DNA of 64,000 bases from positions 1 through 64,000 of the forward strand of contig NZ_ALVZ01000231.1 of the NCBI RefSeq assembly GCF_000332055.1, given 5' to 3'. Below, piece after piece: positions 8,404 to 18,700 of the stretch. The stretch is from Xenococcus sp. PCC 7305 (GTDB taxonomy: Bacteria; Cyanobacteriota; Cyanobacteriia; Cyanobacteriales; Xenococcaceae). The notes under the pieces are model-generated. The model saw nothing but the letters and a program-made list of their open reading frames with translations. It searched no databases and was not told the DNA's origin. Position numbers and translations under genes: made by a program. The stretch's first letter is position 1. Each line of letters starts with the position of its first letter.

Positions 8404-9480
8404 ATGACTGAAGCCAAGCGAGCTCTGATTACAGGTATTACTGGTCAAGATGGTTCTTATTTAGCAGAACTCTTGTTGAATAAGGGCTATGAGGTTCATG
8501 GTGTAATTCGTAGAACTTCAACTTTTAATACGGATCGCATTGATCATCTATATCTTGATCCCCATAACCCTGAGGCTCTTTTATTTTTACACTACGGTGA
8601 CTTGACTGATGGGACAACCTTGCGTCGTATCATCGAAGAAGTTCAACCAAGGGAAATCTATAATTTAGGTGCCCAGTCTCATGTTCGAGTTAGTTTTGAT
8701 TCTCCAGAGTATACTGCCGATACCGTAGGGATGGGAGCATTGCGATTGTTAGAGGCAATCCGCGATTATCAGAAACGAACTGGGGCCGAAGTTCGTTTTT
8801 ATCAGGCAGGTTCTTCGGAAATGTTTGGCAAAGTGCGAGTAGTTCCTCAAAATGAAACGACTCCTTTTTATCCCCGTAGTCCCTACGCTTGTGCCAAAGT
8901 GTATGCTCATTGGCAAACTGTCAACTATCGGGAATCCTATAATTTATTTGCCTGTAATGGTATTTTATTTAATCATGAATCTCCTCGCAGGGGAGAGACT
9001 TTTGTGACTAGAAAAATCACGAGAGCTGTTGCTAATATTGTTGCGGGCAAACAAAAAAAGCTATATCTGGGGAATCTTGATGCCAAAAGAGACTGGGGTT
9101 ATGCCAAAGATTATGTGAAAGCAATGTGGCTAATGTTGCAACAAGACAAGCCGGATGATTATGTGGTGGCGACAGGAGAAACTCACTCAATTAGAGAATT
9201 TTTAGATATCTCTTTTGGCTATGTAAATCTTGATTGGCATGACTATGTAGCATTTGATCCTCGATATTTGCGCCCGACAGAAGTCGATTTACTAATTGGA
9301 GAACCGAGTAAGGCACAAAAGACACTGGGCTGGCAACCGTCGGTTGATTTCAATGGTCTAGTAGAGTTAATGGTCAAGGCCGATTTATTGTCTGTGGGCA
9401 TGAAAAACTCTGATATCGACCCAGACTTGGTTAAGGATAAGGTTATTAGCTCTCGCAACATGGGTATCCGTGTTGATTAA
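8404..9480 (+). CDS. gmd: GDP-mannose 4,6-dehydratase
   Basis: Gmd converts GDP-mannose to GDP-4-dehydro-6-deoxy-mannose, the precursor of fucose, rhamnose and related deoxysugars. The 358-residue protein has the NAD(P)-binding [14 protein letters not shown] near the N-terminus, the signature [18 protein letters not shown], the GSSEMFG motif, the catalytic YACAK and the [16 protein letters not shown] segment. No GDP-fucose synthase gene follows in the window. It lies 60 bp after the sugar-phosphate transferase and supplies activated deoxysugar to the same pathway. Confidence 0.97.
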   Translation: MTEAKRALITGITGQDGSYLAELLLNKGYEVHGVIRRTSTFNTDRIDHLYLDPHNPEALLFLHYGDLTDGTTLRRIIEEVQPREIYNLGAQSHVRVSFDSPEYTADTVGMGALRLLEAIRDYQKRTGAEVRFYQAGSSEMFGKVRVVPQNETTPFYPRSPYACAKVYAHWQTVNYRESYNLFACNGILFNHESPRRGETFVTRKITRAVANIVAGKQKKLYLGNLDAKRDWGYAKDYVKAMWLMLQQDKPDDYVVATGETHSIREFLDISFGYVNLDWHDYVAFDPRYLRPTEVDLLIGEPSKAQKTLGWQPSVDFNGLVELMVKADLLSVGMKNSDIDPDLVKDKVISSRNMGIRVD

Positions 9481-9583
9481 ACTAAGTAAACATGATTGGC
9501 GCTTGGGGGAGAATAATCCACAAAGACAATGTTTTGCTGATAGAATGACCAGAGGGGGGAATGAAACACAAGTTGGTTTTTCC

Positions 9584-9636
9584 GCCCACTAGAATCTCTA
9601 ATCTCAGATGGAGAGTGGGTCTTGCCCGCTTTTTTT
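9584..9636 (+). promoter_or_regulatory. Probable attenuator in the rimP-nusA-infB leader
   Basis: AGTGGGT (9614-9620), CTT and GCCCGCT (9624-9630) followed by a T-run (9630-9636) form an intrinsic terminator hairpin 130 bp before rimP. The upstream GCCCACT (9584-9590) can pair with the same AGTGGGT, which would destroy the terminator. This is the geometry of transcription attenuation, and similar AGTGGG/CCCACT hairpins stand upstream of rimP in other bacteria. Alternatively it is simply the gmd terminator. Pairing was checked by eye only. Confidence 0.6.
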
Positions 9637-9765
9637 ATTGTTTAAACTGACCCTCAACAACATTTGAGCTAACTAGCAATCTTTATTAAATTAGGTTTGA
9701 GGGATGAGATTTTAGTTTCAAGGGATGTCCTTTTATCTAAATATCAAAACTGACTACAGACTCTC

Positions 9766-10233
9766 ATGACTCATCCTCTAATTCCTCAAATTACAGATTT
9801 AGCAGAATCTCTTGTTCAAGAGCTTGATTTGGAAATAGTAGAGATTGTGTTTCAGACTAATAGAAATCCGCCATTACTTAAGGTGGGTGTTCGTAATCTC
9901 AATCAAGATACTAGTCTCAAAGATTGCGAACAAGTGAGTAGATGTTTGGAGGAGAAGTTGGATCAAGCAACGATTATCCCTGGAGCTTATGTCTTAGAAG
10001 TTTCTAGTCCAGGAGTCAGTAGTATTTTAACCACAGATCGCGATTTCCTGTCTTTTAAAGGTTTTCCTATTATTGTAGAAACTGTCTCCCCTTTTAAAAA
10101 TCACCAGCAATGGTCAGGAAGACTTCAAGGGAGAGATGAGGATTCATTGTTTATCAATCAAAAAGGAAAAATCACGACCATTCCGCGAGAATTAATTGCC
10201 GAGGTGAAGATTGACGAGGGGAGCGACGATTAG
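9766..10233 (+). CDS. rimP: Ribosome maturation factor RimP
   Basis: RimP is needed for maturation of the 30S subunit. The 155-residue protein has the expected two parts: an N-terminal alpha/beta domain with LDLEIVEI and CEQVSRCLEEKLD, the conserved YVLEVSSPGVSSIL with DRDF, and a C-terminal Sm-like domain. It is the first gene of the conserved rimP-nusA-ylxR-infB operon, which places it beyond doubt. Confidence 0.96.
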   Translation: MTHPLIPQITDLAESLVQELDLEIVEIVFQTNRNPPLLKVGVRNLNQDTSLKDCEQVSRCLEEKLDQATIIPGAYVLEVSSPGVSSILTTDRDFLSFKGFPIIVETVSPFKNHQQWSGRLQGRDEDSLFINQKGKITTIPRELIAEVKIDEGSDD

Positions 10234-10355
10234 AACTTTTTATATGCTTATCTGCTCGGTATAGAATAAGCATGAAAATTTGCGAAGCCGGCTCTCATTG
10301 AAGCTAGGCTCTTAATATTAAGCAAGATTATTATTTTTAAGGAGCGATGTGATTT

Positions 10356-11654
10356 ATGACTCTAATCAGTTTGCCAGGTCTTAGAGATACTCTCGAACAG
10401 ATTAGTCAGCAATATAATTTGCCTGCTAGTGCAGTGGAGGATGCCTTAAAAGAGGCATTGGTTAAGGGCTATGAGCGTTTTCGTCGCACAAAGGAAGCCA
10501 GCCGTCGTCAATTTAGTGAAGAGCATTTTGAAAATTTTAATGTTCATTTAGATACAGAAGAAGAGGGCTTTCAAATTATTACAACAAAAACTATTGTTGA
10601 GCAGAAGAAAGAAGATATTGAGGATGGCGATCGCGAAATTTCTCTTCAGGAAGTTCAGGATCTAGTGGGCGAGTCAGATATTCAGGTTGGCGATACAGTG
10701 ACAGTAGATGTGACTCCAGAACAAAGTGATTTTGGTCGTATGGCCGCGATCCAGACCAAACAAGTACTATTGCAAAAGCTACGCGATCGCCAAAGAAAAC
10801 TAATTCAAGATGAATTTAAAGATCTCGAAAATACAGTCTTGCAGGCTAGAGTATTACGTTTTGAAAGGCAATCAGTTATCGTGGCAGTCAGCAGCGGTTT
10901 GGGGCAGCCAGAAGTGGAAGCGGAATTACCCAAACGAGAACAATTGCCCAATGATACTCATCGCTCTAATTCGACCTTTAAAGTCTATTTGAAAAAAGTA
11001 CGAGAAACTCCTCATCGTGGTCCACAGCTAATTGTTTCCCGTGCTGCTGCCGGTCTCGTCGTAGAACTTTTTAGTAACGAAGTGCCAGAGATCGAAGAGG
11101 AAATTGTCCGCATTGTTGCTGTGGCCAGGGAAGCTCGTCCACCATCAAGATATGTGGGGGTTCGTACCAAAATAGCTGTCGATACGCTAGAAAGAGATGT
11201 TGATCCGGTGGGAGCTTGCATTGGCGCTAGAGGGTCGCGAATTCAGGCCGTAGTTAATGAATTGCGGGGCGAAAAAATTGATGTTATTCGCTGGTCTCCC
11301 GATCCTGCTACTTATTTGGCCAATTCCCTAAGTCCAGCCAGAGTGGATAAAGTTTTGCTTGTTGACACTGAAGAAAAACAATCTTTAGTCTTAGTCGCAG
11401 AAGATCAGCTTAGTTTAGCGATCGGTAAGGAAGGGCAAAATGTTCGCTTAGCAGCTCGGATTACTGGTTGGAAAATTGACATTAAAAATAGTGCAACCTA
11501 TGATGCTGAATCGTTGATAGCAAACGAGGCGGATGACTCTGTCGAGGAATCAGATGAAATCACAACTGAAATCACAACTGAAATCACAACGGGCGAATCA
11601 GTAGTTTCGCCCGTAGAAACCGAAGCTCGCGAAGTTGAATCCCTTGAACCATAA
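10356..11654 (+). CDS. nusA: Transcription termination/antitermination protein NusA
   Basis: NusA binds RNA polymerase and modulates pausing, termination and antitermination. The 432-residue protein has the N-terminal polymerase-binding domain (1-125), an S1 domain (about 130-200) and two KH domains. These include VDPVGACIGARGSRIQAV and LSLAIGKEGQNVRLAARITGW. The acidic C-terminal repeat domains of E. coli NusA are absent, as usual outside proteobacteria. The tail instead carries three tandem copies of a 12-bp unit encoding EITT. AAGGAG is 10 bp before the ATG. Confidence 0.97.
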   Translation: MTLISLPGLRDTLEQISQQYNLPASAVEDALKEALVKGYERFRRTKEASRRQFSEEHFENFNVHLDTEEEGFQIITTKTIVEQKKEDIEDGDREISLQEVQDLVGESDIQVGDTVTVDVTPEQSDFGRMAAIQTKQVLLQKLRDRQRKLIQDEFKDLENTVLQARVLRFERQSVIVAVSSGLGQPEVEAELPKREQLPNDTHRSNSTFKVYLKKVRETPHRGPQLIVSRAAAGLVVELFSNEVPEIEEEIVRIVAVAREARPPSRYVGVRTKIAVDTLERDVDPVGACIGARGSRIQAVVNELRGEKIDVIRWSPDPATYLANSLSPARVDKVLLVDTEEKQSLVLVAEDQLSLAIGKEGQNVRLAARITGWKIDIKNSATYDAESLIANEADDSVEESDEITTEITTEITTGESVVSPVETEAREVESLEP

Positions 11655-11715
11655 ATAAACCTATTTATTACCTATTCTTTTGTTTATTATTTATGTTGTG
11701 TAACAAGGCTAGCCT

Positions 11716-11970
11716 ATGAAAATAAATTATCGACGTTGTATTAGTTGTAAAAAAACTGCATCTAAAGAAGAATTCTGGCGCATTGTGAGGCTTCAAGGTT
11801 CTTGTGAGATTATCTTAGACCAAGGAATCGGCCGTTCTGCTTATATATGTCCCAAATCTGATTGTCTACAAAAGGCTCAACGTAAAAATCTCCTCAAACG
11901 AGCCCTCAGAGCTATGGTTCCCCAAGGGATTTATGATTTGCTGCAGCAGCGCCTAATAGCAGAAATGTAA
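11716..11970 (+). CDS. ylxR: YlxR family RNA-binding protein
   Basis: An 84-residue basic protein of the DUF448/YlxR family. It has the diagnostic RRCISCKK near the start, the GR-S-AYIC segment and a C-terminal basic helix. YlxR sits between nusA and infB in many bacteria and has been tied to RNA binding and, in some species, RNase P. Its place in the operon supports the call. No L7Ae-like ylxQ gene follows; the 269-bp gap before infB shows no ORF. Confidence 0.93.
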   Translation: MKINYRRCISCKKTASKEEFWRIVRLQGSCEIILDQGIGRSAYICPKSDCLQKAQRKNLLKRALRAMVPQGIYDLLQQRLIAEM

Positions 11971-12239
11971 TCAGCATTATTGGCCGTAAAATTTTTCTCA
12001 GCCAAATTTTTACTTTAAAAACTGAAAATAAAACAAACAATTTCGCATTTTTCTTTAAAATAAGATATATGGAGGCGCTAACTGTAAAAACTAAAACAAT
12101 ACTGAATCAAAAATACTCAAATTATATTTAATGAAGCGATTTCAAACTTTATAGTAGTCGAAAATGATGAAAATAAACATCAACCTACGGATAGTCAGAG
12201 AATAGCTGTTTTATTAATCGGCATTAGGGGGCATAGTGG

Positions 12240-15200
12240 ATGAACAACGGAAAAATTAGAATTTACGAATTATCAAAAGAACTTAATTTGGACAATAAAG
12301 ATATTAAAGACATCTGTGAACAACTCAATATTGCAGTAAAGAGTCATAGTAGTACCATTACTGACAATCAGGCAGAGCGAGTTAGGGCTATTGCGGAGAA
12401 ATATCCCTCAACGACCAAAAAAACGAATCCTGATCAAGGTAAAAAGGAAAAAGTGATCAAGGGAAAACGTAAACAGCAAATATTAGCCATTCATCACAAA
12501 GGTAATTCAGCAAATCCTCCGTCAAGTAATCCCACAACAGAATCGACCTCTGCAACCAGGTTAGCTTCCCCGCCCAAATTTCCCAATCAGTCCACATCGT
12601 CTTTGCCAACTAGTTCTGCACCTCAACAGCCCGTGTCACCAAAAGTTCAACTTCAAGCACCACCAAAAGTTTCTGATTCTAAATCTTCTTCCCCATCGGG
12701 TTCGGAAATATCCTCGGTCGATAGAACTGACGCCAAAACAACAGTTCAAGAGATTCAAGAACCAGCAAAACAACAAATAATTGCCCCTCCAGCCCGACCT
12801 CAATTGGTCAAGCCTGTCTCAAGAGCTGCGCAAGAACCATCTCAGACAATCGCAAATAGAAGTTCTAGGAATAAACCTGCGGCAAGACCTTTAGCGAAAC
12901 AAGTTACGGAAGAGGAGAGGCCCAACTCTTCTCAACAAGCTGCTTCTGTTAAGAAGAAAACCAAGCAGCCATCTAACGCTCTAAAATTACAACGGCCCCA
13001 GAGAAAAGTGGCTTCTGAACCCGAACCGACAGAAACGTCTGTTGCAATACCGGAAGAGTTAGAAAACACTGATGGCACGAATGTTGGGGTTGAAGAAGAG
13101 ACTCCCATTTCTAAAGTTGATAAACTCAAACGTCCTAATCCACCTCGTAAAATTAAAGCCAAGGTTTGGGAAGAGGAGGATGAAGAGACTCTTGATAAGC
13201 AAAACAAAGCTAATAAAGCGAAAGGAAAGCGCAGACCAAAACCAGTCATTGATGATGATGATGATGATTTTGGGCTCTCTCAAGAGGTATCTCAGGATTC
13301 TGCTGCTCTAAGTTTGTCAATGGCTCGTCCTCCCAAACCGAAATCGCTCCAGAAACAAACCGCAACTGTAGCTGCAACGAAAAAACCCAAGAAAACGCCA
13401 TTCAAAGCTGAAAAAGTTCCTAAAGCAGAGAAGAAAACTCGCAAAACCGTAGCTGCACCTCCGGAAAAAATTACTTTAACTAGTAATTTGACGGTGAGAG
13501 CTTTGGGAGAAATGCTAGAGATTCCCGAAACAGATATTATTAAAAATCTCTTTTTCCGAGGTATTGCGGTGAATATCACTCAAACCTTAGATTTGGATAC
13601 AGCTCGCTTGGTTGCTGAAGAATTAGGCGTTGAGGTGGAAATTCCTGAAGAGAAATCGGCTGCAACTAAAGAAACTGAAATGCTGGATGAGGCAGATTTG
13701 GATAATCTGCAACTGCGACCTCCTGTGGTGACAATCATGGGTCATGTGGATCATGGTAAAACTACTTTGTTGGATTCTATTAGACAAAGTAAGGTGGCTT
13801 TAGGAGAAGCGGGGGGGATTACCCAGCATATCGGAGCCTATCATGTGGATGTTGAGCATGAAGGGAAACAGCAGCAAATTGTCTTTCTCGATACTCCAGG
13901 ACATGAAGCCTTTACTGCGATGAGGGCCCGAGGCACGAGAGTAACAGATATTGCTATTTTAGTGGTGGCCGCGGATGATGGAGTGCAGCCGCAAACGAGA
14001 GAAGCAATTAGCCATGCAAAAGCAGCTGGTGTTCCTTTGATTGTGGCAATTAATAAAATTGATAAGCCAGAATCTAATCCCGATCGCATTAAGCAAGAAT
14101 TAACCGAACATGGTTTAGTTCCGGAAGATTGGGGTGGTGATACGACGATGGTTCCTGTCAGTGCCTTGAAGGGAGAAAATCTTGACGAGCTGCTGGAGAT
14201 GATTATATTGGTTTCTGAAATTGAGGAGTTGTCCGCAAATCCCCATCGTCCGGCGAAAGGAACTGTTATTGAAGCTCATTTAGATCGCACTAGAGGGCCT
14301 GTCGCTAGCTTGTTGGTGCAAAACGGAACTCTTCGGGTGGGAGATACCATTGTCGCGGGTTCTATTTTGGGTAAAATTCGGGCGATGATCGACGATCGCG
14401 GAGACAAAGTAGAAGCGGCAACGCCTTCTTTTGCTGTGGAAATCTTGGGTCTGAATGGTGTTCCCGAAGCTGGTGATGAGTTTGATGTGTTCCCCAGTGA
14501 CAAGGAAGCCCGAGCGCTTTCGGAAGATCGCTCGGAAATGCAACGAGATTCCCGCCTTCAAAAAGCAATGTCGTCTCGTCGTGTTAGCTTGAGTACTTTG
14601 TCTGCTCAGGCTCAAGAAGGAGAACTTAAAGAACTCAATTTAATTCTTAAGGCGGATGTTCAAGGTTCCTTAGAGGCGATATTGGGTTCATTGCAACAAT
14701 TGCCGCAGAATGAAGTGCAAATTCGGATCTTGTTGAGTTCTCCAGGAGAGGTTACCGAGACTGATGTTGATTTGGCAGCTGCTAGTGGAGCAGTCATTAT
14801 TGGATTTAATACTACTCTGGCCACTGGCTCCCGTCAGGCTGCGGATAATGAGGGTGTGGATATTCGTCAATATGACATTATCTACAAACTGCTAGATGAT
14901 ATCCAAGGAGCCATGGAAGGTCTATTAGATCCCGAGGAAATTGAGGAAAGTTTGGGTCAAATAGAAGTTAGAGCCGTATTCCCTGTAGGAAAAGGTGCTG
15001 TGGCCGGTTGTTATGTACTTTCTGGGAAAGTAATTCGTAATTGTAAGATGAGGGTTCGCCGTAAGGATAAGGTGATTTATGAAGGCACTTTGGACTCTTT
15101 GAAACGAATGAAAGAAGATGCTCGGGAGGTTAGTTCCGGTTACGAATGTGGTGTCGGTTGTGCTAAATTTGCTGACTGGCAAGAAGGTGATATCATCGAG

Positions 15201-15245
15201 GCCTATCAAATGACCCTCAAACGTCGTACCTTATCAGCCAATTGA
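12240..15245 (+). CDS. infB: Translation initiation factor IF-2
   Basis: IF-2 is the GTPase that places initiator tRNA on the ribosome. The 1001-residue protein has a short N-terminal domain, then a long Pro/Lys/Ala-rich disordered linker (about 60-410) including a run of Asp near residues 338-342. A second IF2_N domain follows (about 415-465), and then the G domain with [27 protein letters not shown] and NKID. Domains II, III and IV close the protein. The long linker is typical of cyanobacterial IF-2. Confidence 0.97.
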   Translation: MNNGKIRIYELSKELNLDNKDIKDICEQLNIAVKSHSSTITDNQAERVRAIAEKYPSTTKKTNPDQGKKEKVIKGKRKQQILAIHHKGNSANPPSSNPTTESTSATRLASPPKFPNQSTSSLPTSSAPQQPVSPKVQLQAPPKVSDSKSSSPSGSEISSVDRTDAKTTVQEIQEPAKQQIIAPPARPQLVKPVSRAAQEPSQTIANRSSRNKPAARPLAKQVTEEERPNSSQQAASVKKKTKQPSNALKLQRPQRKVASEPEPTETSVAIPEELENTDGTNVGVEEETPISKVDKLKRPNPPRKIKAKVWEEEDEETLDKQNKANKAKGKRRPKPVIDDDDDDFGLSQEVSQDSAALSLSMARPPKPKSLQKQTATVAATKKPKKTPFKAEKVPKAEKKTRKTVAAPPEKITLTSNLTVRALGEMLEIPETDIIKNLFFRGIAVNITQTLDLDTARLVAEELGVEVEIPEEKSAATKETEMLDEADLDNLQLRPPVVTIMGHVDHGKTTLLDSIRQSKVALGEAGGITQHIGAYHVDVEHEGKQQQIVFLDTPGHEAFTAMRARGTRVTDIAILVVAADDGVQPQTREAISHAKAAGVPLIVAINKIDKPESNPDRIKQELTEHGLVPEDWGGDTTMVPVSALKGENLDELLEMIILVSEIEELSANPHRPAKGTVIEAHLDRTRGPVASLLVQNGTLRVGDTIVAGSILGKIRAMIDDRGDKVEAATPSFAVEILGLNGVPEAGDEFDVFPSDKEARALSEDRSEMQRDSRLQKAMSSRRVSLSTLSAQAQEGELKELNLILKADVQGSLEAILGSLQQLPQNEVQIRILLSSPGEVTETDVDLAAASGAVIIGFNTTLATGSRQAADNEGVDIRQYDIIYKLLDDIQGAMEGLLDPEEIEESLGQIEVRAVFPVGKGAVAGCYVLSGKVIRNCKMRVRRKDKVIYEGTLDSLKRMKEDAREVSSGYECGVGCAKFADWQEGDIIEAYQMTLKRRTLSAN

Positions 15246-15418
15246 GGTTCTTGCTAGTTTGGTCGGAATATCGGTAATGGTTTTTAGTAATAGTGATCGC
15301 GATGGTAATTTACTTATTTTGCGATCGCTATTTGCTGTTAGCTAGTTAAAAAATCGATAACGATTGTTGCATTTAAAAATTATTAGGGAATAAATTAACC
15401 TACTATTAATCTACTTAC

Positions 15419-15643
15419 TTAGATGCTCTCAATCGACTCATAAAACTCTAATTCATCAGACTCGCATTTCAGGCAAGTTTGACATTTCTCGTCAAGAGGA
15501 GACTTCTTTACTTTTCCTTTTTGGATTAACCTATCGAGCATTGGCCGAAGACTTTCTCCATTAGTTTGGAAGCATATTTTCATCTCTGCCAAAGAGACGC
15601 GACCAAAGTCAAAGACAAAATCCTGTAGTTCTTGTAAATTCAT
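15419..15643 (-). CDS. FeoC-like transcriptional regulator
   Basis: A 74-residue winged-helix protein with a C-terminal cysteine cluster CQTCLKC. The fold outline (LQELQDFVFDFGRVSLAEM, then LRPMLDRLIQKGKVKK) matches FeoC, a small Fe-S protein associated with the ferrous transporter FeoAB. No feoA or feoB is in the window, so it stands as an orphan. Whether it regulates transcription, transporter stability or something else cannot be judged here. The start is the first ATG upstream of the helix-turn-helix. Confidence 0.72.
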   Translation of the reverse strand: MNLQELQDFVFDFGRVSLAEMKICFQTNGESLRPMLDRLIQKGKVKKSPLDEKCQTCLKCESDELEFYESIESI

Positions 15644-15813
15644 TTGTAAAACCTCGTCAAGCTTCTGCTAACTTTAAGTTTGGATAGTCTAAGGGTATCT
15701 CATTGAGCGTCCTTCGTCTGTTGTTCCGCCAGCAGGGGACAAGTAATTTTACAATTAATCTTTCTTCACACTTTACGCTAGACTCATGGGGAATGTGAAT
15801 CGGTTAACTTGTG

Positions 15814-16617
15814 ATGAATCAATTTTGGGATCGAGTGTTAGAGTTTTGCCAAAAAACAACTCAGGAGATTGGCGATCGCCTAATGGATGATTACGGTAGC
15901 CTGAAACCGATGGAAAAAGCCGATGGTAGTTTGGTAACGAAGGCAGATCAATGGGCTGATAAAAAGATTAGAGAGGCGATCGCCAAAGTTTTTCCGGAAC
16001 ATGGGGTTTTAACAGAAGAAACGACTCATACTTTGCCTGACACTGATTGGTGCTGGATTATTGATCCGATTGATGGCACAACTAATTTTACGCGGGGAAT
16101 TCCTATTTGGGCTATTTCCTTGGGATTGTTATATCAAGGAACTCCCGTCTTTGGGTTTGTTTATTTACCCTTTCTCAACCAAGCTTTCCATGGCTATTGG
16201 TACGGCAACTCTGGTTTGACTGGATATACTGGAGCTTTTTTAAATAATCAGCCGATTCAGACAAGTCAAGACTCTCCTAGTAAGAGTCATCTGTTTAATC
16301 TTTGTGCTCGTAGTTTGGCGATTTTACAACATCCTTTTCCCTGCAAAATGAGGATGATTGGCGTTGCGACCTATAATATTTTACTTGTAGCGGCAGGCGC
16401 GGCGATCGGTGGCGTAGAGGCAACACCTAAAATTTGGGATATCGCAGCAGTTTGGGTAATCTTGCAGGCAGCGGGTGGTTCTTTCACGTCCCTCGGTGAT
16501 AATGAGATATTTCCTCTAGAAGTGGGCAAAAATTATGGTGAGGTTTCTTTTCCCACGCTGGCTCTTTGTCGTCAAGAATTGGTTGCAACTTTTAAACCTT
16601 TAACAGAAGTTCTGTAA
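15814..16617 (+). CDS. Inositol monophosphatase family phosphatase
   Basis: A Mg-dependent phosphatase of the IMPase/HisN/SuhB superfamily, 267 residues. The metal-binding motifs are complete: the EE pair in LTEETT, WIIDPIDGTTNF and the C-terminal WDIAA. Family members dephosphorylate inositol phosphate, histidinol phosphate or sugar phosphates; in cyanobacteria a histidinol-phosphatase role is common. hisC is in this window but 46 kb away. GTG 15811 is an alternative start one codon upstream of the chosen ATG. Confidence 0.85.
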   Translation: MNQFWDRVLEFCQKTTQEIGDRLMDDYGSLKPMEKADGSLVTKADQWADKKIREAIAKVFPEHGVLTEETTHTLPDTDWCWIIDPIDGTTNFTRGIPIWAISLGLLYQGTPVFGFVYLPFLNQAFHGYWYGNSGLTGYTGAFLNNQPIQTSQDSPSKSHLFNLCARSLAILQHPFPCKMRMIGVATYNILLVAAGAAIGGVEATPKIWDIAAVWVILQAAGGSFTSLGDNEIFPLEVGKNYGEVSFPTLALCRQELVATFKPLTEVL

Positions 16618-16634
16618 GTATTGCTGTGTGGAAA

Positions 16635-16704
16635 TCAAGAGTCAAGAGTCAAGAGTCAAGAGTCAAAAGTCAAGAGTCAAAAGTCAAGAGTCAAAAGTCA
16701 AAAG
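16635..16704. repeat. Heptamer tandem repeat, ten units
   Basis: Ten contiguous 7-bp units, TCAAGAG or TCAAAAG, fill most of the gap between the phosphatase gene and the convergent NB-ARC gene. There are no spacers and no coding frame. Confidence 0.95.
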
Positions 16705-16730
16705 TTGGAATTACTAAAACCTGTAAGATT

Positions 16731-18191
16731 TTAATTGCTTAACAGCTTTTTCTTAAGATATTCCAACATGATTGGTTGTTGAATGAATCCTGTTGCTGTG
16801 ATTTCTATCAAAGATCTGCCTTGTAAGGATTCTAAAGCTTCGATGATTTGGCAATATGGTATTTTTCCTCCGATATTATCCGCTAATTGGGTAAAACTGG
16901 CATCCTTGTTTTCTAGGGCAAGATAATAGGTCAGCTGTTGTTCCAGGCCAGACAAACGTTGAAATTGTTGATCGAGTAATTGCCAGATCCCGCCATATAA
17001 CAAATTATTATTATGAGAGATGAACTTATGTAGATCTCCAGCAAACAAAGCTTCGATAGTCGCTGTCGCCATTTTTAGAATGAGAGGATTTCCTTCACAG
17101 CGATCGCAAAATTGTTGGAGAGTTGATTCCGAGCCAGTTAAACCGCGATCATCTAATATCTTCAACATGGCATCTTTTGCTAATCCTTTGACCACATGCG
17201 ATCGCACTAAAGATTTGCGCCCTTCTCTTAAACTTAAACCAGTAGGCTTTTCTCGACTTGTAATGATGACAGAGCTTTGGTGAGATTCGTCTTGAATTCT
17301 TCTTAGGAGCTGACCATAGCCCTGATAACCATCGAGATATTGTCCTCCAAGTTTGCCACTTGCTAAAATATTGTCCAGGTGATCGAAAATTAACAAGCAG
17401 CGATTTCTGCGTAGATAGTCCATTAAATTATTAATTTGACCTTCAGCAGTATCAGAGATACAAAACATTTGGCGATCGCCAGAGGTGAAAATTAGTTCAG
17501 ACAAAAAGTTTTTAAAATTTGGGGCATTACGTAGGGATTTCCAGATTACTATGTCAAATTTGGGGGCAACTTGTCTGGCTAGTTTTGCGGCCAAAGCAGT
17601 TTTGCCAATGCCACCTATGCCCAATAGAGCAAGGACGCGAGATCGTCGGTAGTTGCGATCACAATCTCCAATTAGCCATCTTTCCAGAGTAGCTAATTCT
17701 TGAGTTCGTCCATGAAACAGGGAGCTATCTGGAGCGTCTCCCCAATCCCGATAGGAATTTGTAACAGATTCGTTACCTAAAGTTGCTGTTTTTAAGGCAG
17801 ATTTAGTAACTTTTGGTAAGTTTATCTCTTCATGGTGAGTTTTTTGATTAATATCTAGTAGTTTCTGGTGTTTACGTTTGACAACTAACTTTATGTTCCT
17901 TTTCGTTACATTTTCTGACAAGGCTTCTGAGAGTATTTTCCAAAGGTTTGCCCCAATGCCTTTAAGATAGTCGGGATCATTGAAAGTTTTTTCTGCAATT
18001 TTTACATAGGTTTGTCCAGACCAAGCTCCCCGCAAGACTTTTTCCTGCAAATCACTTAGGACTCTAGGTTTGAGATAATTTACCAGATAAGTAATTAATT
18101 CTTCCAACTCATGCGATCGCTCTTGCTTTATGACATGTCCGTTGTTCTCGGCAGTAGAGATAGCTTCGGCTTTTGGCTGCAAATTGTCCAT
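16731..18191 (-). CDS. NB-ARC NTPase with vMAP-type N-terminal helix-turn-helix
   Basis: A STAND-type ATPase of 486 residues. Residues 35-105 resemble the helix-turn-helix domain found at the N-terminus of cyanobacterial vWA/MoxR-associated and NB-ARC-WD40 proteins (LSDLQEKVLRGAWSGQTY). A linker with DWGDAPDSSLFHGR leads into the NB-ARC domain: P-loop GIGGIGKT (191-198), Walker B CLLIFDHLD, SSVIITSRE and the GNPLILK variant of GLPL. The protein ends in a winged-helix region. The WD40 or TPR repeats that usually act as sensor are absent, and the stop is followed immediately by the heptamer array. It may be a truncated relic or a compact switch. Cytosolic. Confidence 0.85.
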   Translation of the reverse strand: MDNLQPKAEAISTAENNGHVIKQERSHELEELITYLVNYLKPRVLSDLQEKVLRGAWSGQTYVKIAEKTFNDPDYLKGIGANLWKILSEALSENVTKRNIKLVVKRKHQKLLDINQKTHHEEINLPKVTKSALKTATLGNESVTNSYRDWGDAPDSSLFHGRTQELATLERWLIGDCDRNYRRSRVLALLGIGGIGKTALAAKLARQVAPKFDIVIWKSLRNAPNFKNFLSELIFTSGDRQMFCISDTAEGQINNLMDYLRRNRCLLIFDHLDNILASGKLGGQYLDGYQGYGQLLRRIQDESHQSSVIITSREKPTGLSLREGRKSLVRSHVVKGLAKDAMLKILDDRGLTGSESTLQQFCDRCEGNPLILKMATATIEALFAGDLHKFISHNNNLLYGGIWQLLDQQFQRLSGLEQQLTYYLALENKDASFTQLADNIGGKIPYCQIIEALESLQGRSLIEITATGFIQQPIMLEYLKKKLLSN

Positions 18192-18700
18192 TAAAAATAT
18201 TAATTTGTTTTAAGTTTGTCACTCTTACCTATTACTCAGCTTTTATTATTGTTTTTATGCAAAAAGAAGATTTTTTGTAATAGTCCTTCATCAAATATCG
18301 TTAAATAACCTTTTTTTAGTTGAACGAAATCTAATTTGCCGACAAAAACGCCTAAAATCCTCACTTTATATGGTTTTCAAGAATTACTATTTTTTTACAA
18401 TTAAAGGCAATAATTAACTTAACTACAAAAATGTTTTAAAATCTTGCCAAAACTAAGTTCTATCAATCTGAGTGCAACGCGTTGCAGAAAAGCAGATTCC
18501 AAAAAGGCTATACAAGTTTTGTCAGTCAACCAGCATAGAAATGCACTAAATTTACTCTTTGTTACTCAATAAATCACCTTCTCTCACTGAAATATATTGA
18601 TGATCAGTGAAAGGATTGTAGTTGAAAATTAGGAATTGTAAATCAAAATCTTGAATCAAAATATTTTGATTATTCAGATTGAATATTAAACATTAAGTTT
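18192..18700. other. 509-bp intergenic region with a 14-bp palindrome
   Basis: This divergent gap separates the NB-ARC gene from the 18.7-23.8 kb cluster. It holds a perfect palindrome, TGCAACGCGTTGCA (18473-18486), that could be a regulator site. The rest is AT-rich and no ORF or RNA gene was recognised. Promoters for both directions are expected here but none is clear. Confidence 0.4.

Noticed and set aside
12932..13311. Several ORFs overlapping infB in other frames
   Set aside because: They are low-complexity shadows of the Lys/Asp-rich IF-2 linker.
16635..16704. CRISPR or iteron-type origin
   Set aside because: Ten direct 7-bp units without spacers, and no replication gene beside them; it belongs to the common heptamer class.
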